This document shows, piece after piece, positions 17,288-26,123 of a DNA stretch of 64,000 bases. Positions within the stretch are counted from its first letter, which is position 1, and every line of letters begins with the position of its first letter. The position numbers were made by a program, and so were the translations under genes. The notes below the pieces were generated by a model that made no database searches, had not been told where the DNA came from, and worked only from the letters and a program-made list of their open reading frames with translations. This DNA is from Kitasatospora albolonga (GTDB taxonomy: Bacteria; Actinomycetota; Actinomycetes; Streptomycetales; Streptomycetaceae): positions 5,078,001-5,142,000 of the forward strand of contig CP020563.1 of NCBI GenBank assembly GCA_002082585.1. The letters are read 5' to 3'.

Positions 17288-18379
17288 TCACGCCACCCGG
17301 GTGGCCCCCGCGAAGGGCATCTGATCGATGGGCGCGATGCGGACCGGCGCTCCCGGGCGTGGGGCGTGGATCATCTGGCCGTTGCCGATGTAGAGGCCGA
17401 CGTGGCTGATCCCCGAGTAGAAGAACACCAGGTCGCCGGGGGCCAGTTGGGAGCGGGAGACCCGCTGCCCGGCGTTGATCTGGGTGTAGGTGGTGCGGGG
17501 CAGGCTGACGCCCGCCGCCCGCCAGGCCGCCTGGGTCAGCCCCGAGCAGTCGAAGGCGTTCGGGCCGGTCGCGCCCCAGACGTACGGCTTGCCGATCGCC
17601 CCGTGCGCGAAGGAGATGGCCCGGGCCGCGCGGGTGCCGGAGGCCGGGGGCGCGGGGGCGGCGGCCGGGGTGCGGGCGGTGGAGCGGTCGGCGTGGGCCG
17701 GGCCGCCGCCGTGGCGGGCGTCGGCGGAGCGCTCGAAGGCCGCGCGTTCCTCGGCGGTGAGGGTGGCCAGGAGCCTGCGGGCGTCGGCCAGCCGGGTCTG
17801 GACCGCGGTGCGGTGCCGGTGCAGTTCGGCCCGGCGGGCGGCGAGCGCCTCGGTCTCCCGGTCGGCGCGGGCCTTGACCCGGGCGAGGCCGGAGAGCTGC
17901 CGCCGGACGCCGCTGAGCAGACCCGCCTGCCGGTCGCCCGCCCGGTCCAGATAGGCGGACCGCTCCAGATAGGTGTCGGGGTCCGAGGAGAGCGCCAGCT
18001 GTACGGCGGGGTCGAGGGCGCCCGTGCGGTACTGGGCGGTGGCCAGCGAACCGAGCGCGTGGCGGGCGGTGTTGAGACGTTCGGTGCGGCGCGCGGCCTC
18101 GTCGGCCAGGGCGTCGACGGCCTTCGTGGCGGCAGCGGCCTTCTCCTTCGCCCCGTTGTACTTCTCGGTGGCGACCTCGGCGTCGTGGTAGAGCCGGTCG
18201 ACCTTCGCCCGGGCCTGGGCGGCGGTGGGGGCGGGCTCGGCGGGGGCGGCCCCGGCCCCGGTCGCCGAGGTGGCGGTGGCGGCCCCGGCGAGCGCCAGGG
18301 TGGCGGCGGTGCGGGCAGCAGGGCCGGAGAACGGGCGCTGCTTGGGTTTCCGGTGAGCGGATTTCCGGTGCGCGGCCAC
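17288..18379 (-). CDS. Secreted NlpC/P60 (C40) peptidoglycan hydrolase
   Basis: This 363-residue enzyme should cut peptide bonds in peptidoglycan stems outside the cell. It has a basic N-terminus and signal peptide (cleavage near residue 45 at AGA-AP), a helical coiled-coil region (about 50-230) and a C-terminal NlpC/P60 domain with catalytic Cys in AFDCSGLTQAAW, His in ISHVGLYIGNG and a third residue near MIHAP. Start GTG 18379 has GGAAGG upstream. It is a paralog of the gene at 19043-20254. The 265-bp region upstream does not show the c-di-AMP riboswitch that precedes that paralog. Confidence 0.92.
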   Translation of the reverse strand: MAAHRKSAHRKPKQRPFSGPAARTAATLALAGAATATSATGAGAAPAEPAPTAAQARAKVDRLYHDAEVATEKYNGAKEKAAAATKAVDALADEAARRTERLNTARHALGSLATAQYRTGALDPAVQLALSSDPDTYLERSAYLDRAGDRQAGLLSGVRRQLSGLARVKARADRETEALAARRAELHRHRTAVQTRLADARRLLATLTAEERAAFERSADARHGGGPAHADRSTARTPAAAPAPPASGTRAARAISFAHGAIGKPYVWGATGPNAFDCSGLTQAAWRAAGVSLPRTTYTQINAGQRVSRSQLAPGDLVFFYSGISHVGLYIGNGQMIHAPRPGAPVRIAPIDQMPFAGATRVA

Positions 18380-18644
18380 GGGGGCGGCATCCTTCCTGTC
18401 GGCTGCCCGCCGGGGGATACCGGCAGGTCCGCCAGGGACGCTAATCCGGGCGCGCGGAAAAGGTTCGCCATGACAGCTATTGCCCGGATGTGACGTTTCA
18501 GCACCGCCGGATGACCGGTGACGCAGAGGTGGAGCTGATCATTCCGGCAGCTTCGGGCGCGCGGCGTACAGTTCCGGCGAAGGCGTCAAGGAAGGCTTGC
18601 CTCACTGCTGGGTAAAGTTTTGGCCATGGCTAGGCTCCGGAGCC

Positions 18645-18998
18645 ATGGACGTACTCATCAATGTCTTTGTCGCCCTGCACATCATCGGCATCGCCTCCCT
18701 GCTGGGCGGCTTCCTGACGCAGATGAAGGCCATCGGCGCGGGCACCGCACGCTTCGTGCCCGCCATGCTGCACGGCGCGCTGACCATGCTGATCACCGGC
18801 GTGGCCCTGGTCGGCCTCAACGAGTCCGACGGCCAGGCCGTGAACAACATCAAGATCGGCGTGAAGCTGGCGCTCCTCGTCGTCATCCTCGCGCTCGTCT
18901 ACGTCAAGCGGGACGAGGAGAAGGTCGAGAAGGGCGCCTTCGCGGCGGTCGGCGCCCTGACGGTCGCCAACATCTTCATCGCCACGCTCTGGACCTGA
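18645..18998 (+). CDS. Small integral membrane protein
   Basis: The 117-residue protein has about four hydrophobic segments with short loops (starting MDVLINVFVALHIIGIAS) and a charged turn VKRDEEKVEKG before the last span. I do not recognise a function. The start at ATG 18645 is chosen because a TAGGCT box (18631-18636) lies 8 nt before it, typical of leaderless Streptomyces transcripts; the longer frame from 18597 runs through that promoter. It lies between the two NlpC/P60 paralogs but on the opposite strand. Confidence 0.8.
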   Translation: MDVLINVFVALHIIGIASLLGGFLTQMKAIGAGTARFVPAMLHGALTMLITGVALVGLNESDGQAVNNIKIGVKLALLVVILALVYVKRDEEKVEKGAFAAVGALTVANIFIATLWT

Positions 18999-19006
18999 GA
19001 GACCCG

Positions 19007-19033
19007 GGTGGCAGCCCGCCGAGGGCTGCCACC
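19007..19033. terminator. Bidirectional terminator
   Basis: GGTGGCAGCCC (19007-19017) and GGGCTGCCACC (19023-19033) form a perfect 11-bp stem with a 5-nt loop between convergent genes. Confidence 0.8.
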
Positions 19034-19042
19034 GCACACCCC

Positions 19043-20254
19043 CTAAGCCGGACGCACGCTGCCGTAGATCGGCATGGAGTAGATCGACTCCTCGCGGACG
19101 TTCGTCCCCGGCTTCGGGGCGTGGATCATCATCCCGTCGCCCTTGTAGATGCCGACGTGGCTGATGTCGTCGTAGAAGAAGACCAGGTCGCCGGGCTGAA
19201 GATCGGACGTGGCGACCCGGGTGCCCACCTTCACCTGGTCCCAGGTGGTCCGGGGCAGCGTCACGTTCGCCTCCCGCCACGCCGCCTGCGTCAGCCCCGA
19301 GCAGTCGTACGAGGACGGGCCCGAGGCCCCCCACACGTACGGCTTGCCGATCTGGGCGCGTGCGAACGCCAGCACCTGCTCGGCCTTGGCCGCGTAGCCG
19401 CTGCCAGCCCCGGCGCCCGCCCCCGTACCCGTACCGGCGCCCGGGCCCGTCCCCGTACCGCCGCCGTTGCCGGAGCCGGAGCCGTTGTCCCCGCCGGACT
19501 CCTTCGCGGCCTCCTCGCGGGCCTTCTTCTCCGCCTCCTCGCGCTCCTTCTTCTCGGCGGCCTGGCGGGCGGCCAGCTTCTCCGCCTTCTCCCTGGCCTC
19601 GGCCTCCTTCTTGCGCTCCAGCTCCGCCAGCCGCGCCTTCTCCTCGGCGGTCAGCCGCGCGAGCAGGGTCCGGGCCTCGGCGAGCTTGGTCTGCACGTTC
19701 TGCTTGCTGGAGCGGAGTGTGGCCTGCGTCTCGGTGAGCGACTCCAGGCTCTTCACGGCCTCCGCGCGCTTCTTCGCCGCCGCGGCCTGCTGCGTACGGA
19801 AGTCCTCGACGGCCTTCTGCTGCCGTTCCGTCGACCGGCTCATCAGCCGGCTCTGGTCGAAGTACGCCTGCGGATCGTCCGCCAGGAAGAAGGTCGCGGT
19901 GGGCGCGATGCCGCCCGTGCGGTACTGCGCCGCCGCGTAGGACCCCAGCTCCCGGCGCGCCTCGTTGATCTTCTCGGTCCGCTTCGCCACGTCGGAGAGC
20001 AGCGTGTCGACCTTGGTGCGCTGGGCCGTGGAGGCGGCCTTGGCGCGGTTGTACTGCTGGGTCGCGCTGCCCGCCTGCCGGTAGAGCTCGTCGACCTTCT
20101 TCTGCACGTCCTCGACGGCCGGCTTCGGCTCGGCGGGCGCCGCCGTCGCGTTCTGCGTGGAGAGCAGCGTCACGGAGGCCAGCGCGGCCGTCGTGAACCC
20201 GACGGCGGGGGTGGTGGTGCGCACCTTCGTGCGCGGCTTGCGATGCGATGCCAA
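19043..20254 (-). CDS. Secreted NlpC/P60 (C40) peptidoglycan hydrolase under c-di-AMP riboswitch
   Basis: The protein (403 residues from TTG 20254) has a signal peptide (cleavage near LSTQNATAA), a long coiled coil with a Lys/Glu/Ala-rich middle (about 60-300), a Gly/Thr linker and an NlpC/P60 domain (SSYDCSGLTQAAW with the catalytic Cys; ISHVGIYKGDG with His). The ribosome site GGAAGGAG (20264-20271) abuts an in-frame ATG at 20263, which is too close, whereas TTG 20254 is 9 nt away and gives the family-typical N-terminus ASHRKPR; hence this start. A c-di-AMP riboswitch occupies the leader, linking wall hydrolysis to this second messenger. Confidence 0.9.
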   Translation of the reverse strand: MASHRKPRTKVRTTTPAVGFTTAALASVTLLSTQNATAAPAEPKPAVEDVQKKVDELYRQAGSATQQYNRAKAASTAQRTKVDTLLSDVAKRTEKINEARRELGSYAAAQYRTGGIAPTATFFLADDPQAYFDQSRLMSRSTERQQKAVEDFRTQQAAAAKKRAEAVKSLESLTETQATLRSSKQNVQTKLAEARTLLARLTAEEKARLAELERKKEAEAREKAEKLAARQAAEKKEREEAEKKAREEAAKESGGDNGSGSGNGGGTGTGPGAGTGTGAGAGAGSGYAAKAEQVLAFARAQIGKPYVWGASGPSSYDCSGLTQAAWREANVTLPRTTWDQVKVGTRVATSDLQPGDLVFFYDDISHVGIYKGDGMMIHAPKPGTNVREESIYSMPIYGSVRPA

Positions 20255-20276
20255 GACCGGCATCTCCTTCCGTGGA

Positions 20277-20440
20277 CCGCCTACCGGGTTAGCTGTCGGG
20301 TTCGGACGGGAACGGAAGGCTGTCCTACGGTCCGTCATGCGCGGGCACGGACCGATTCACCCCGGTTACGCGTGTGGGTCCCCGGTTCCGAACCGCCGGG
20401 AGGGCGGCACGGATTCGGCAGAGGTGACCGTGAGACGCGG
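20277..20440 (-). ncRNA. c-di-AMP riboswitch (ydaO-yuaA type)
   Basis: Reading the minus strand, the leader shows the conserved ydaO words in order: GCCGAATCC, GGTTCGGAACCGGGGACC, GGGGTGAATC, AGGACAGCC, then CCGAACCCGACAGCTAACC and GGTAGGCGG at its 3' end. This class binds cyclic di-AMP and in actinomycetes typically precedes cell-wall hydrolase genes such as rpfA and NlpC/P60 genes, where it turns expression off. The 5' boundary is approximate. A TAGCGT box at 20476-20481 is a likely -10 element. The 3' end is only 23 nt from the TTG start of the hydrolase. Confidence 0.9.
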
Positions 20441-20656
20441 TTCGCCTCAGGGAGCTACGGATCACCTGACCGAGCACGCTAGCCAACCCGGCCCGCCGCT
20501 GGGAAGGAGGATGAGCGATATGCCCGATACATTTTCGTGACCTTTTCCCGTCCCGGGCCCCGCACCCCCTCCGACCGGGCACTCCTTCACGGAACGTCGA
20601 CGTCCGCTCTCCGTCCGTACGGGCCCGGGGAGCTGCGTGCGGCCTTCGGCCGAACG

Positions 20657-20679
20657 TTGTCAGTGCGGCCCCCTAGACT
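20657..20679 (+). promoter_or_regulatory. PafBC-type (RecA-independent) DNA-damage promoter of pcrA
   Basis: TTGTCAGTG (20657-20665), an 8-bp spacer and TAGACT (20674-20679) match exactly the actinobacterial damage-promoter consensus TTGTCRGTG-N8-TANNNT, bound by PafBC. The ATG of pcrA is 10 nt after the -10 box, so the mRNA is close to leaderless. Confidence 0.88.
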
Positions 20680-20688
20680 CGGAGGGCG

Positions 20689-23130
20689 ATGAGCAGCCTC
20701 TTTGACGACAACTTCCTGACCGGCCTCCAGCCCGCGGAGGACGGCCCGCCGCCGCCCCCCGAGGACCACGCACCCGAAGCGGTGCCGGAGGGACTCTTCG
20801 AGGGCGTCTTCGACGCGCCCCCGCCGCCCCGCGACGGGTATTACCGGGACGGCCACCCGCGCCCCGTCATCGACTCCGCCGCGCTGCTCGAAGGGCTGAA
20901 CACCGAGCAGCGCGCCGCCGTCGTGCACGCAGGGTCCCCGCTGCTCATCGTCGCCGGGGCAGGCTCCGGCAAGACCCGGGTGCTGACCCACCGCATCGCC
21001 CACCTGCTGGCCGAGCGCGGGGTCCACCCGGGGCAGATCCTCGCGATCACCTTCACCAACAAGGCCGCGGGCGAGATGAAGGAGCGCGTCGAGCAGCTCG
21101 TCGGCCCGCGCGCCAACGCCATGTGGGTCATGACCTTCCACAGCGCGTGCGTCCGCATCCTGCGCCGCGAGTCGAAGAAGCTCGGCTTCACCTCGTCGTT
21201 CTCGATCTACGACGCCGCCGACTCCAAGCGCCTGATGGCCCTGGTCTGCCGCGATCTGGAGCTGGACCCCAAGCGCTATCCGCCGAAGTCCTTCACCGCC
21301 AAGGTCTCCAACCTCAAGAACGAGCTGATCGACGAGGAGACCTTCGCCGGACAGGCCGCCGACGGCTTCGAGAAGACGCTGGCCCAGGCGTACAGCCTCT
21401 ACCAGGCCCGCCTGCGCGAGGCCAACGCGCTGGACTTCGACGACATCATCATGACGACGGTCCACCTCCTCCAGGCGTTCCCGGATGTCGCCGAGCACTA
21501 CCGCCGCCGCTTCCGTCATGTCCTGGTCGACGAGTACCAGGACACCAACCACGCCCAGTACACGCTGGTGCGGGAGCTGGTCGGCCCGGCCGGAGAGGCC
21601 GCCGACGCCCCCGCCGAGCTGTGTGTCGTCGGTGACGCGGACCAGTCGATCTACGCCTTCCGGGGCGCGACCATCCGCAACATCCTCCAGTTCGAGGAGG
21701 ACTACCCGGACGCGAAGACGATCCTCCTGGAGCAGAACTACCGCTCCACGCAGACGATCCTCTCCGCCGCCAACGCGGTCATCGAGCGCAACGAGAGCCG
21801 CCGCCCCAAGAACCTGTGGACCAACGCCGGCAGCGGTGCCCGCATCACCGGTTATGTGGCCGACACCGAGCACGACGAGGCCCAGTTCGTCGCCGACGAG
21901 ATCGACCGGCTCACCGACAAGGGCGACGCCAAGGCGGGCGATGTCGCCGTCTTCTACCGCACCAACGCGCAGTCCCGTGTCTTCGAGGAGATCTTCATCC
22001 GCGTCGGCCTGCCCTACAAGGTCGTCGGCGGTGTGCGCTTCTACGAGCGCAAGGAGGTCCGGGACGTCCTGGCCTACCTCCGCGTCCTCGCCAACCCCGA
22101 AGACACCGTCCCGCTCCGCCGCATCCTCAACGTGCCCAAGCGCGGCATCGGCGACCGTGCCGAAGCCATGATCGACGCCCTGTCGCTGCGCGAGAAGATC
22201 TCCTTCCCGCAGGCCCTGCGCCGCGTCGACGAGGCGTACGGGATGGCGGCCCGCTCCTCCAACGCCGTCAAGCGCTTCAACACGCTGATGGAGGAGCTCC
22301 GTACGATCGTCGAGTCCGGTGCCGGGCCCGCCGTCGTGCTGGAAGCGGTGCTGGAGCGTACGGGCTATCTCGCCGAGCTCCAGGCGTCCACGGACCCGCA
22401 GGACGAGACCCGTATCGAGAACCTCCAGGAACTCGCCGCCGTCGCCCTCGAGTTCGAGCAGGAGCGCGGCGACGAGGAGGGCACCGGCACGCTCGCGGAG
22501 TTCCTGGAGAAGGTCGCGCTGGTCGCCGACTCCGACCAGATCCCCGACGAGGACGAGGACGGCTCCGGCGTCATCACGCTGATGACCCTGCACACGGCGA
22601 AGGGCCTGGAGTTCCCGGTCGTCTTCCTCACCGGCCTGGAGGACGGCGTCTTCCCGCACATGCGGGCCCTCGGCCAGACCAAGGAGCTGGAGGAGGAGCG
22701 GCGCCTCGCGTACGTCGGCATCACCCGCGCCCGCGAGCGGCTCTATCTGACCCGGGCCGCGATGCGCAGCGCCTGGGGTCAGCCCTCGTACAACCCGCCC
22801 TCGCGGTTCCTGGAGGAGATCCCGGAAGCGCACCTGGACTGGAAGCGCAAGGGCCCGATGGCCGCCCCGGCCGGACCCACCTCGGGCATCACGTCCTCGC
22901 TCTCCTCCTCACGCACCCGCTCCGGCCCCTCGGGCTTCGCGACCCGGCGGGGCACGGAGAAGCCGACGGTCACGCTGGTGGTCGGGGACCGGGTCACGCA
23001 CGACCAGTTCGGGCTGGGCACGGTGACGGCCGTCGAGGGGGTAGGCGACCAGGCCAAGGCGACGGTGGACTTCGGCGACGAGCGCCCCAAGAAGCTGCTC
23101 CTGCGGTACGCGCCGGTCGAGAAGCTGTAG
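20689..23130 (+). CDS. pcrA: ATP-dependent DNA helicase PcrA/UvrD (superfamily 1)
   Basis: This 813-residue superfamily 1A helicase unwinds DNA with 3'-5' polarity in repair and in clearing conflicts with transcription or RecA. Motifs seen are Q-type LNTEQRAAV, Walker A AGAGSGKTRV, motif II VDEYQDTNHAQY, QNYRST, VAVFYRTNAQSR, TLHTAKGLEFPVV and YVGITRARERLY. The C-terminus carries the PcrA/UvrD tudor-like fold (DRVTHDQFGLGTVTAVEG). The N-terminus has a Pro-rich extension of about 65 residues common in actinomycetes. A damage-type promoter sits directly upstream, in line with a repair role. Confidence 0.97.
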   Translation: MSSLFDDNFLTGLQPAEDGPPPPPEDHAPEAVPEGLFEGVFDAPPPPRDGYYRDGHPRPVIDSAALLEGLNTEQRAAVVHAGSPLLIVAGAGSGKTRVLTHRIAHLLAERGVHPGQILAITFTNKAAGEMKERVEQLVGPRANAMWVMTFHSACVRILRRESKKLGFTSSFSIYDAADSKRLMALVCRDLELDPKRYPPKSFTAKVSNLKNELIDEETFAGQAADGFEKTLAQAYSLYQARLREANALDFDDIIMTTVHLLQAFPDVAEHYRRRFRHVLVDEYQDTNHAQYTLVRELVGPAGEAADAPAELCVVGDADQSIYAFRGATIRNILQFEEDYPDAKTILLEQNYRSTQTILSAANAVIERNESRRPKNLWTNAGSGARITGYVADTEHDEAQFVADEIDRLTDKGDAKAGDVAVFYRTNAQSRVFEEIFIRVGLPYKVVGGVRFYERKEVRDVLAYLRVLANPEDTVPLRRILNVPKRGIGDRAEAMIDALSLREKISFPQALRRVDEAYGMAARSSNAVKRFNTLMEELRTIVESGAGPAVVLEAVLERTGYLAELQASTDPQDETRIENLQELAAVALEFEQERGDEEGTGTLAEFLEKVALVADSDQIPDEDEDGSGVITLMTLHTAKGLEFPVVFLTGLEDGVFPHMRALGQTKELEEERRLAYVGITRARERLYLTRAAMRSAWGQPSYNPPSRFLEEIPEAHLDWKRKGPMAAPAGPTSGITSSLSSSRTRSGPSGFATRRGTEKPTVTLVVGDRVTHDQFGLGTVTAVEGVGDQAKATVDFGDERPKKLLLRYAPVEKL

Positions 23131-23160
23131 GACCCGGGACGCGTACGGGAAGAGGCGTAC

Positions 23161-23205
23161 GCGAAGGGGGCGGGGCGGCTGTCGAAGCCGCCCCGCCCCC
23201 TTCGC
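23161..23205. terminator. Strong bidirectional terminator after pcrA
   Basis: A perfect 20-bp stem with a 5-nt loop (arms 23161-23180 and 23186-23205) lies between the convergent pcrA and M23 peptidase genes. Confidence 0.9.
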
Positions 23206-23221
23206 CGTATGTACGTTCCCG

Positions 23222-25054
23222 TCAGGTCGGGTCGACGCCGTGGCTGCGCAGCCACGCCAGAGGGTCGACCGACGCACCGCCGCCGGGCCGGACCTCGAAG
23301 TGCAGGTGCGGGCCGGTGGAGTTGCCGGAGCTGCCCGCGTACGCGATGACGTCACCGGCCTTCACCGGGCCCGAGCGGATCTTGGTGCTGCTCAGGTGGC
23401 AGTACCAGGTCTCCGTGCCGTCGGCCATGGTCACGATCGCCATGTTGCCGTAGGCGCTGTTGTACTGGGTGCGCACGGTGCCGTCGGTCGCGGCCATCAC
23501 CGGGGAGCCGTACCCCACGGGGAAGTCGATGCCCGTGTGCACGGACATCCAGTTGACGCCCGCCTGGCCGTAGTAGGCGCTCAGCCCGTGCTGCCGGACC
23601 GGCAGGACGAACTTGGGGCGCAGCGCCTCGCGGCGTGCGGCCTCCTCCTCGCGCTTCTTCTTCTCCGCCACCTGGCGCTGCTTCAGGTCGATGCGCTCCT
23701 GGGTGCGGCTCGCGCGCTCGCGGAAGTCGTCGCTGCCCTCGGAGAGCTGCTCCAGCTGGCTGTCGAGCCGCTTGTTCGCGGCGGCCACCGCCTTGACCGT
23801 GCTCGGGTCGGCGACGGCCAGGGAGGTGGTCTCCTCCGGCTTCTCCTCGCCGCCGATGCCGTTGACGGAGGCGGCGGCGATGCCAGCGACGCTCATCACG
23901 CAGGCGGAGGGGACTGCGACGGTCAGGAGGGCGGACCGCTTGGCGGGGGTGCGGCGGCGGCCCCGGCTGCGCGGGGTGGGCGTGCGGACCACCGTACGGT
24001 CGACGGAGAGCGGGGCTTCCGGAGCCCTGGCCGCGGTCTCGGCTTCGGCCTCGGAGGGGGCGGGGCCGCCCCGGTTCGGGGAGGGCGCGGTGTCCGGTAC
24101 GAGGGCGGGGAACTCGGCCGTGCTGGAGACGGCCTCCCGCTCCTCGGCCGTACGGTCCGCTCCGGGCTCCTCGGCCGCTTCGGGGCCGTCCGCCTCGGGC
24201 GCCTGCTGTTCGTACAGCTGATGCGACGTCTGTTCGGGCTCGTACGCGGTCTCCCCGGGCGTGGCGCCGGAGTTCCAGGCGGTCGCGTCGTAGGCGCCGG
24301 TGTCGTACGTCCCCGTGTCGTACGCGCCCGTCCCCGTGTCGTACGAGCCCGTTCCCGTGTCGTACGTGCCGCTGTCGTACACCCCGGTGGTGAAGGCGGT
24401 GGTGGCGTACGCGCCGGTGTCGTCGGCCCCGACCGTCCCGTACGCGCCGGTGTCGTACGCGCCGGCGTCGTGTGCACCGGTCTCGTAGCCGTCCGTCCCG
24501 TAGGAGCCGTCGGCCGCGTAGGCGGTGCCCGTCCCGTACGTGGGGGCGTCGTAGGAGCCGGTGTCGTACGCGCCCGTCCCCGTGTCGTACGTGCCCGTCC
24601 CGTAGGGGGCTGTGCCGTACGTGGTCGCGGTGAACCCGGCGGTGGGGAACGCGCCCGTGTCGGTGGCCGCCCACTGGCCGGCCGGGTCCGGGTCGGAGGT
24701 CTGCTGCCAGGCGGGCGTCGCCCCGGTGTCCCACGGCTGGTGGGCGTCGGCGGTCGGTGCCGGGGAGGCGTACGTGTCGTACGTGACGGTCTGCTGCGCG
24801 CCCGTGTCCCAGGCGGAGGAGTCGTACTGCCCGCTGTGGCCCTGGTGAACGTCGTGGCCGCTGTGCGTGGGGTGGCCGCTCACGTCGGTGTAGGAGCCGT
24901 CGTATCCGGAAGTCGCTCCGGAAGCCGCGTAGTCCGCGGTGTCGCGGGTATCAGAACCGCCGTGGAGGGAACCGAAGAGCGGGTCGGTGTCGAAGCTACC
25001 GGTTGATCGGGTGTCGTACCCGACGGGCCCGGCGTGGGGGTGCTGGTCGTTCAC
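23222..25054 (-). CDS. M23 metallopeptidase with N-terminal Tyr-Asp-Thr-Gly repeat region
   Basis: The 610-residue protein ends in an M23/LytM endopeptidase domain (HTGIDFPVGYGSPVMAA and HLHFEVRPGG supply zinc-ligand histidines), which cuts peptidoglycan cross-links. Before it lie a coiled coil (ERASRTQERIDLKQRQVAEK) and a membrane span near residues 375-395. The first 350 residues are low complexity, dominated by repeats such as YDTG, YGTG and YDTGAYDTG, and would be cytoplasmic. GTG 25054 is the start: it follows GAGAGAAG, whereas the frame upstream is not protein-like. The enzyme probably faces the wall from a membrane anchor. Confidence 0.85.
   Translation of the reverse strand: MNDQHPHAGPVGYDTRSTGSFDTDPLFGSLHGGSDTRDTADYAASGATSGYDGSYTDVSGHPTHSGHDVHQGHSGQYDSSAWDTGAQQTVTYDTYASPAPTADAHQPWDTGATPAWQQTSDPDPAGQWAATDTGAFPTAGFTATTYGTAPYGTGTYDTGTGAYDTGSYDAPTYGTGTAYAADGSYGTDGYETGAHDAGAYDTGAYGTVGADDTGAYATTAFTTGVYDSGTYDTGTGSYDTGTGAYDTGTYDTGAYDATAWNSGATPGETAYEPEQTSHQLYEQQAPEADGPEAAEEPGADRTAEEREAVSSTAEFPALVPDTAPSPNRGGPAPSEAEAETAARAPEAPLSVDRTVVRTPTPRSRGRRRTPAKRSALLTVAVPSACVMSVAGIAAASVNGIGGEEKPEETTSLAVADPSTVKAVAAANKRLDSQLEQLSEGSDDFRERASRTQERIDLKQRQVAEKKKREEEAARREALRPKFVLPVRQHGLSAYYGQAGVNWMSVHTGIDFPVGYGSPVMAATDGTVRTQYNSAYGNMAIVTMADGTETWYCHLSSTKIRSGPVKAGDVIAYAGSSGNSTGPHLHFEVRPGGGASVDPLAWLRSHGVDPT
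24270..24640 (-). repeat. Degenerate tandem repeat coding for Y-D-T-G units
   Basis: About twenty imperfect copies of a 12-21 bp unit (GTCGTACGYSCCSGTG-like on the plus strand) encode (Y/A)-(D/G)-T-G motifs in the M23 peptidase. The units are unequal in length, so this is a protein repeat and not a CRISPR array. Confidence 0.75.
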
Positions 25055-25259
25055 CAACTTCTCTCTCGCCTCGGCAGCAGGACTGTTCTGGGTCCCGGTC
25101 AGGGGTGTCCCAGAGGGAAGCAGTGGCCGCGACTGTACCCGGCAGTATGTGAGGACGACAATCTTCGGCAGGTTTTGCGTCCTCAGGAAACGGGCAATCG
25201 GCCGTCTTTCGGTGGACGGCAGACAGAGGCTTGGCTCTATGTTCGAAGCGTGTTCTATT

Positions 25260-26123
25260 TCAAGCGGCGGAAGTCGTTCCGCTTGAGGCCGCTGTGGTCT
25301 CCCGCGTCTCCGGTGACTCCAGAGCCTCACGGACGGCGGTGGCGACCGCCGGGTGCACCGGCAGCGCGAGATGCCCGATCCCGGTGACGCGTACGTTCAC
25401 CGCGTCGAGGTCGGGGTGGTCGACGCAGGCCGTCTCCACCGGGACCATCACCTGGTCCAGCTCGCTCCAGAAGCTGACGAACCGGGTCCGGCAGCCGGGG
25501 GCGGGGCGGCGCAGCTCCTCGATCAGCGTGGAGCCGCCGCGCATCTGCCGCACGATGGGGTGAATGCCTGCTCCGGGGGCGACGGCGGTGCCGCCGTGCG
25601 GTGTGCCGAGCGTGACGAGGGTGCGCACCCGGTGGTCGCCGCCCAGTCGTTGCACGTAGTAGCGGGCGATCAGTCCGCCGAGGCTGTGCCCGACGATGTC
25701 GACCTCGCGCTGCCCGGTGCGGGCGCAGACCTCCTCCACGTGCCGCCCGAGCAGCTCGGCGGCGGTGCGCAGGTCGCGGGTGAGCGGCGAGTAGTTGAGG
25801 GACGCCAGATGGCGGCGGCCGTGCCGGGCCAGGGAGCGGCGCAGCAGGACGAAGACGGAACGGTTGTCGATGAACCCGTGCAGCAGGACGACGGGCCGGT
25901 CGGCGCCGGGGGAGCGGGGCAGGGGGCCGGTGGGCGCCTCCGGCCGGGGGCGAGGGAGGCGGCGCTCCTGGGTGAGGCCGAAGGGGTAGGCGGCCAGATG
26001 GCCGGTGAGGACGACGAGCTCCAGCAGTGTGGCGCCGAGCAGCGCGGTCGACAGCCCGGGCCCCGGCAGGGACGGCAGGCCCGGGAGGCGGGGCGGTAGG
26101 GAGAGGAAAGGGAGGACCTTCAC
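25260..26123 (-). CDS. Alpha/beta-hydrolase (lipase/esterase-like)
   Basis: The 287-residue protein has a hydrophobic N-terminal segment (about residues 25-50) that may anchor or export it, then an alpha/beta-hydrolase core: VVLLHGFIDNRSVF supplies the oxyanion region, GHSLGGLIARYY contains the nucleophile Ser, LGTPHGGT follows, and the terminal VTGIGHLALP holds the catalytic His. This arrangement is that of actinobacterial secreted lipases with the HGF signature. Substrate is unknown. It lies divergent to icmB with 282 bp between them. Confidence 0.83.
   Translation of the reverse strand: MKVLPFLSLPPRLPGLPSLPGPGLSTALLGATLLELVVLTGHLAAYPFGLTQERRLPRPRPEAPTGPLPRSPGADRPVVLLHGFIDNRSVFVLLRRSLARHGRRHLASLNYSPLTRDLRTAAELLGRHVEEVCARTGQREVDIVGHSLGGLIARYYVQRLGGDHRVRTLVTLGTPHGGTAVAPGAGIHPIVRQMRGGSTLIEELRRPAPGCRTRFVSFWSELDQVMVPVETACVDHPDLDAVNVRVTGIGHLALPVHPAVATAVREALESPETRETTAASSGTTSAA

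Noticed and set aside
18380..18644. Possible c-di-AMP riboswitch upstream of the first NlpC/P60 gene
   Set aside because: None of the conserved words (GCCGAATCC, GGGGACC, CAGCTAACC) is present.
20245..20263. ATG 20263 as start of the second NlpC/P60 gene
   Set aside because: The Shine-Dalgarno sequence directly abuts that ATG, whereas TTG 20254 is at the normal distance.
24270..24640. Repeat array resembling a CRISPR
   Set aside because: Units are short, unequal and in frame, and encode YDTG motifs in the M23 peptidase; there are no unique spacers.
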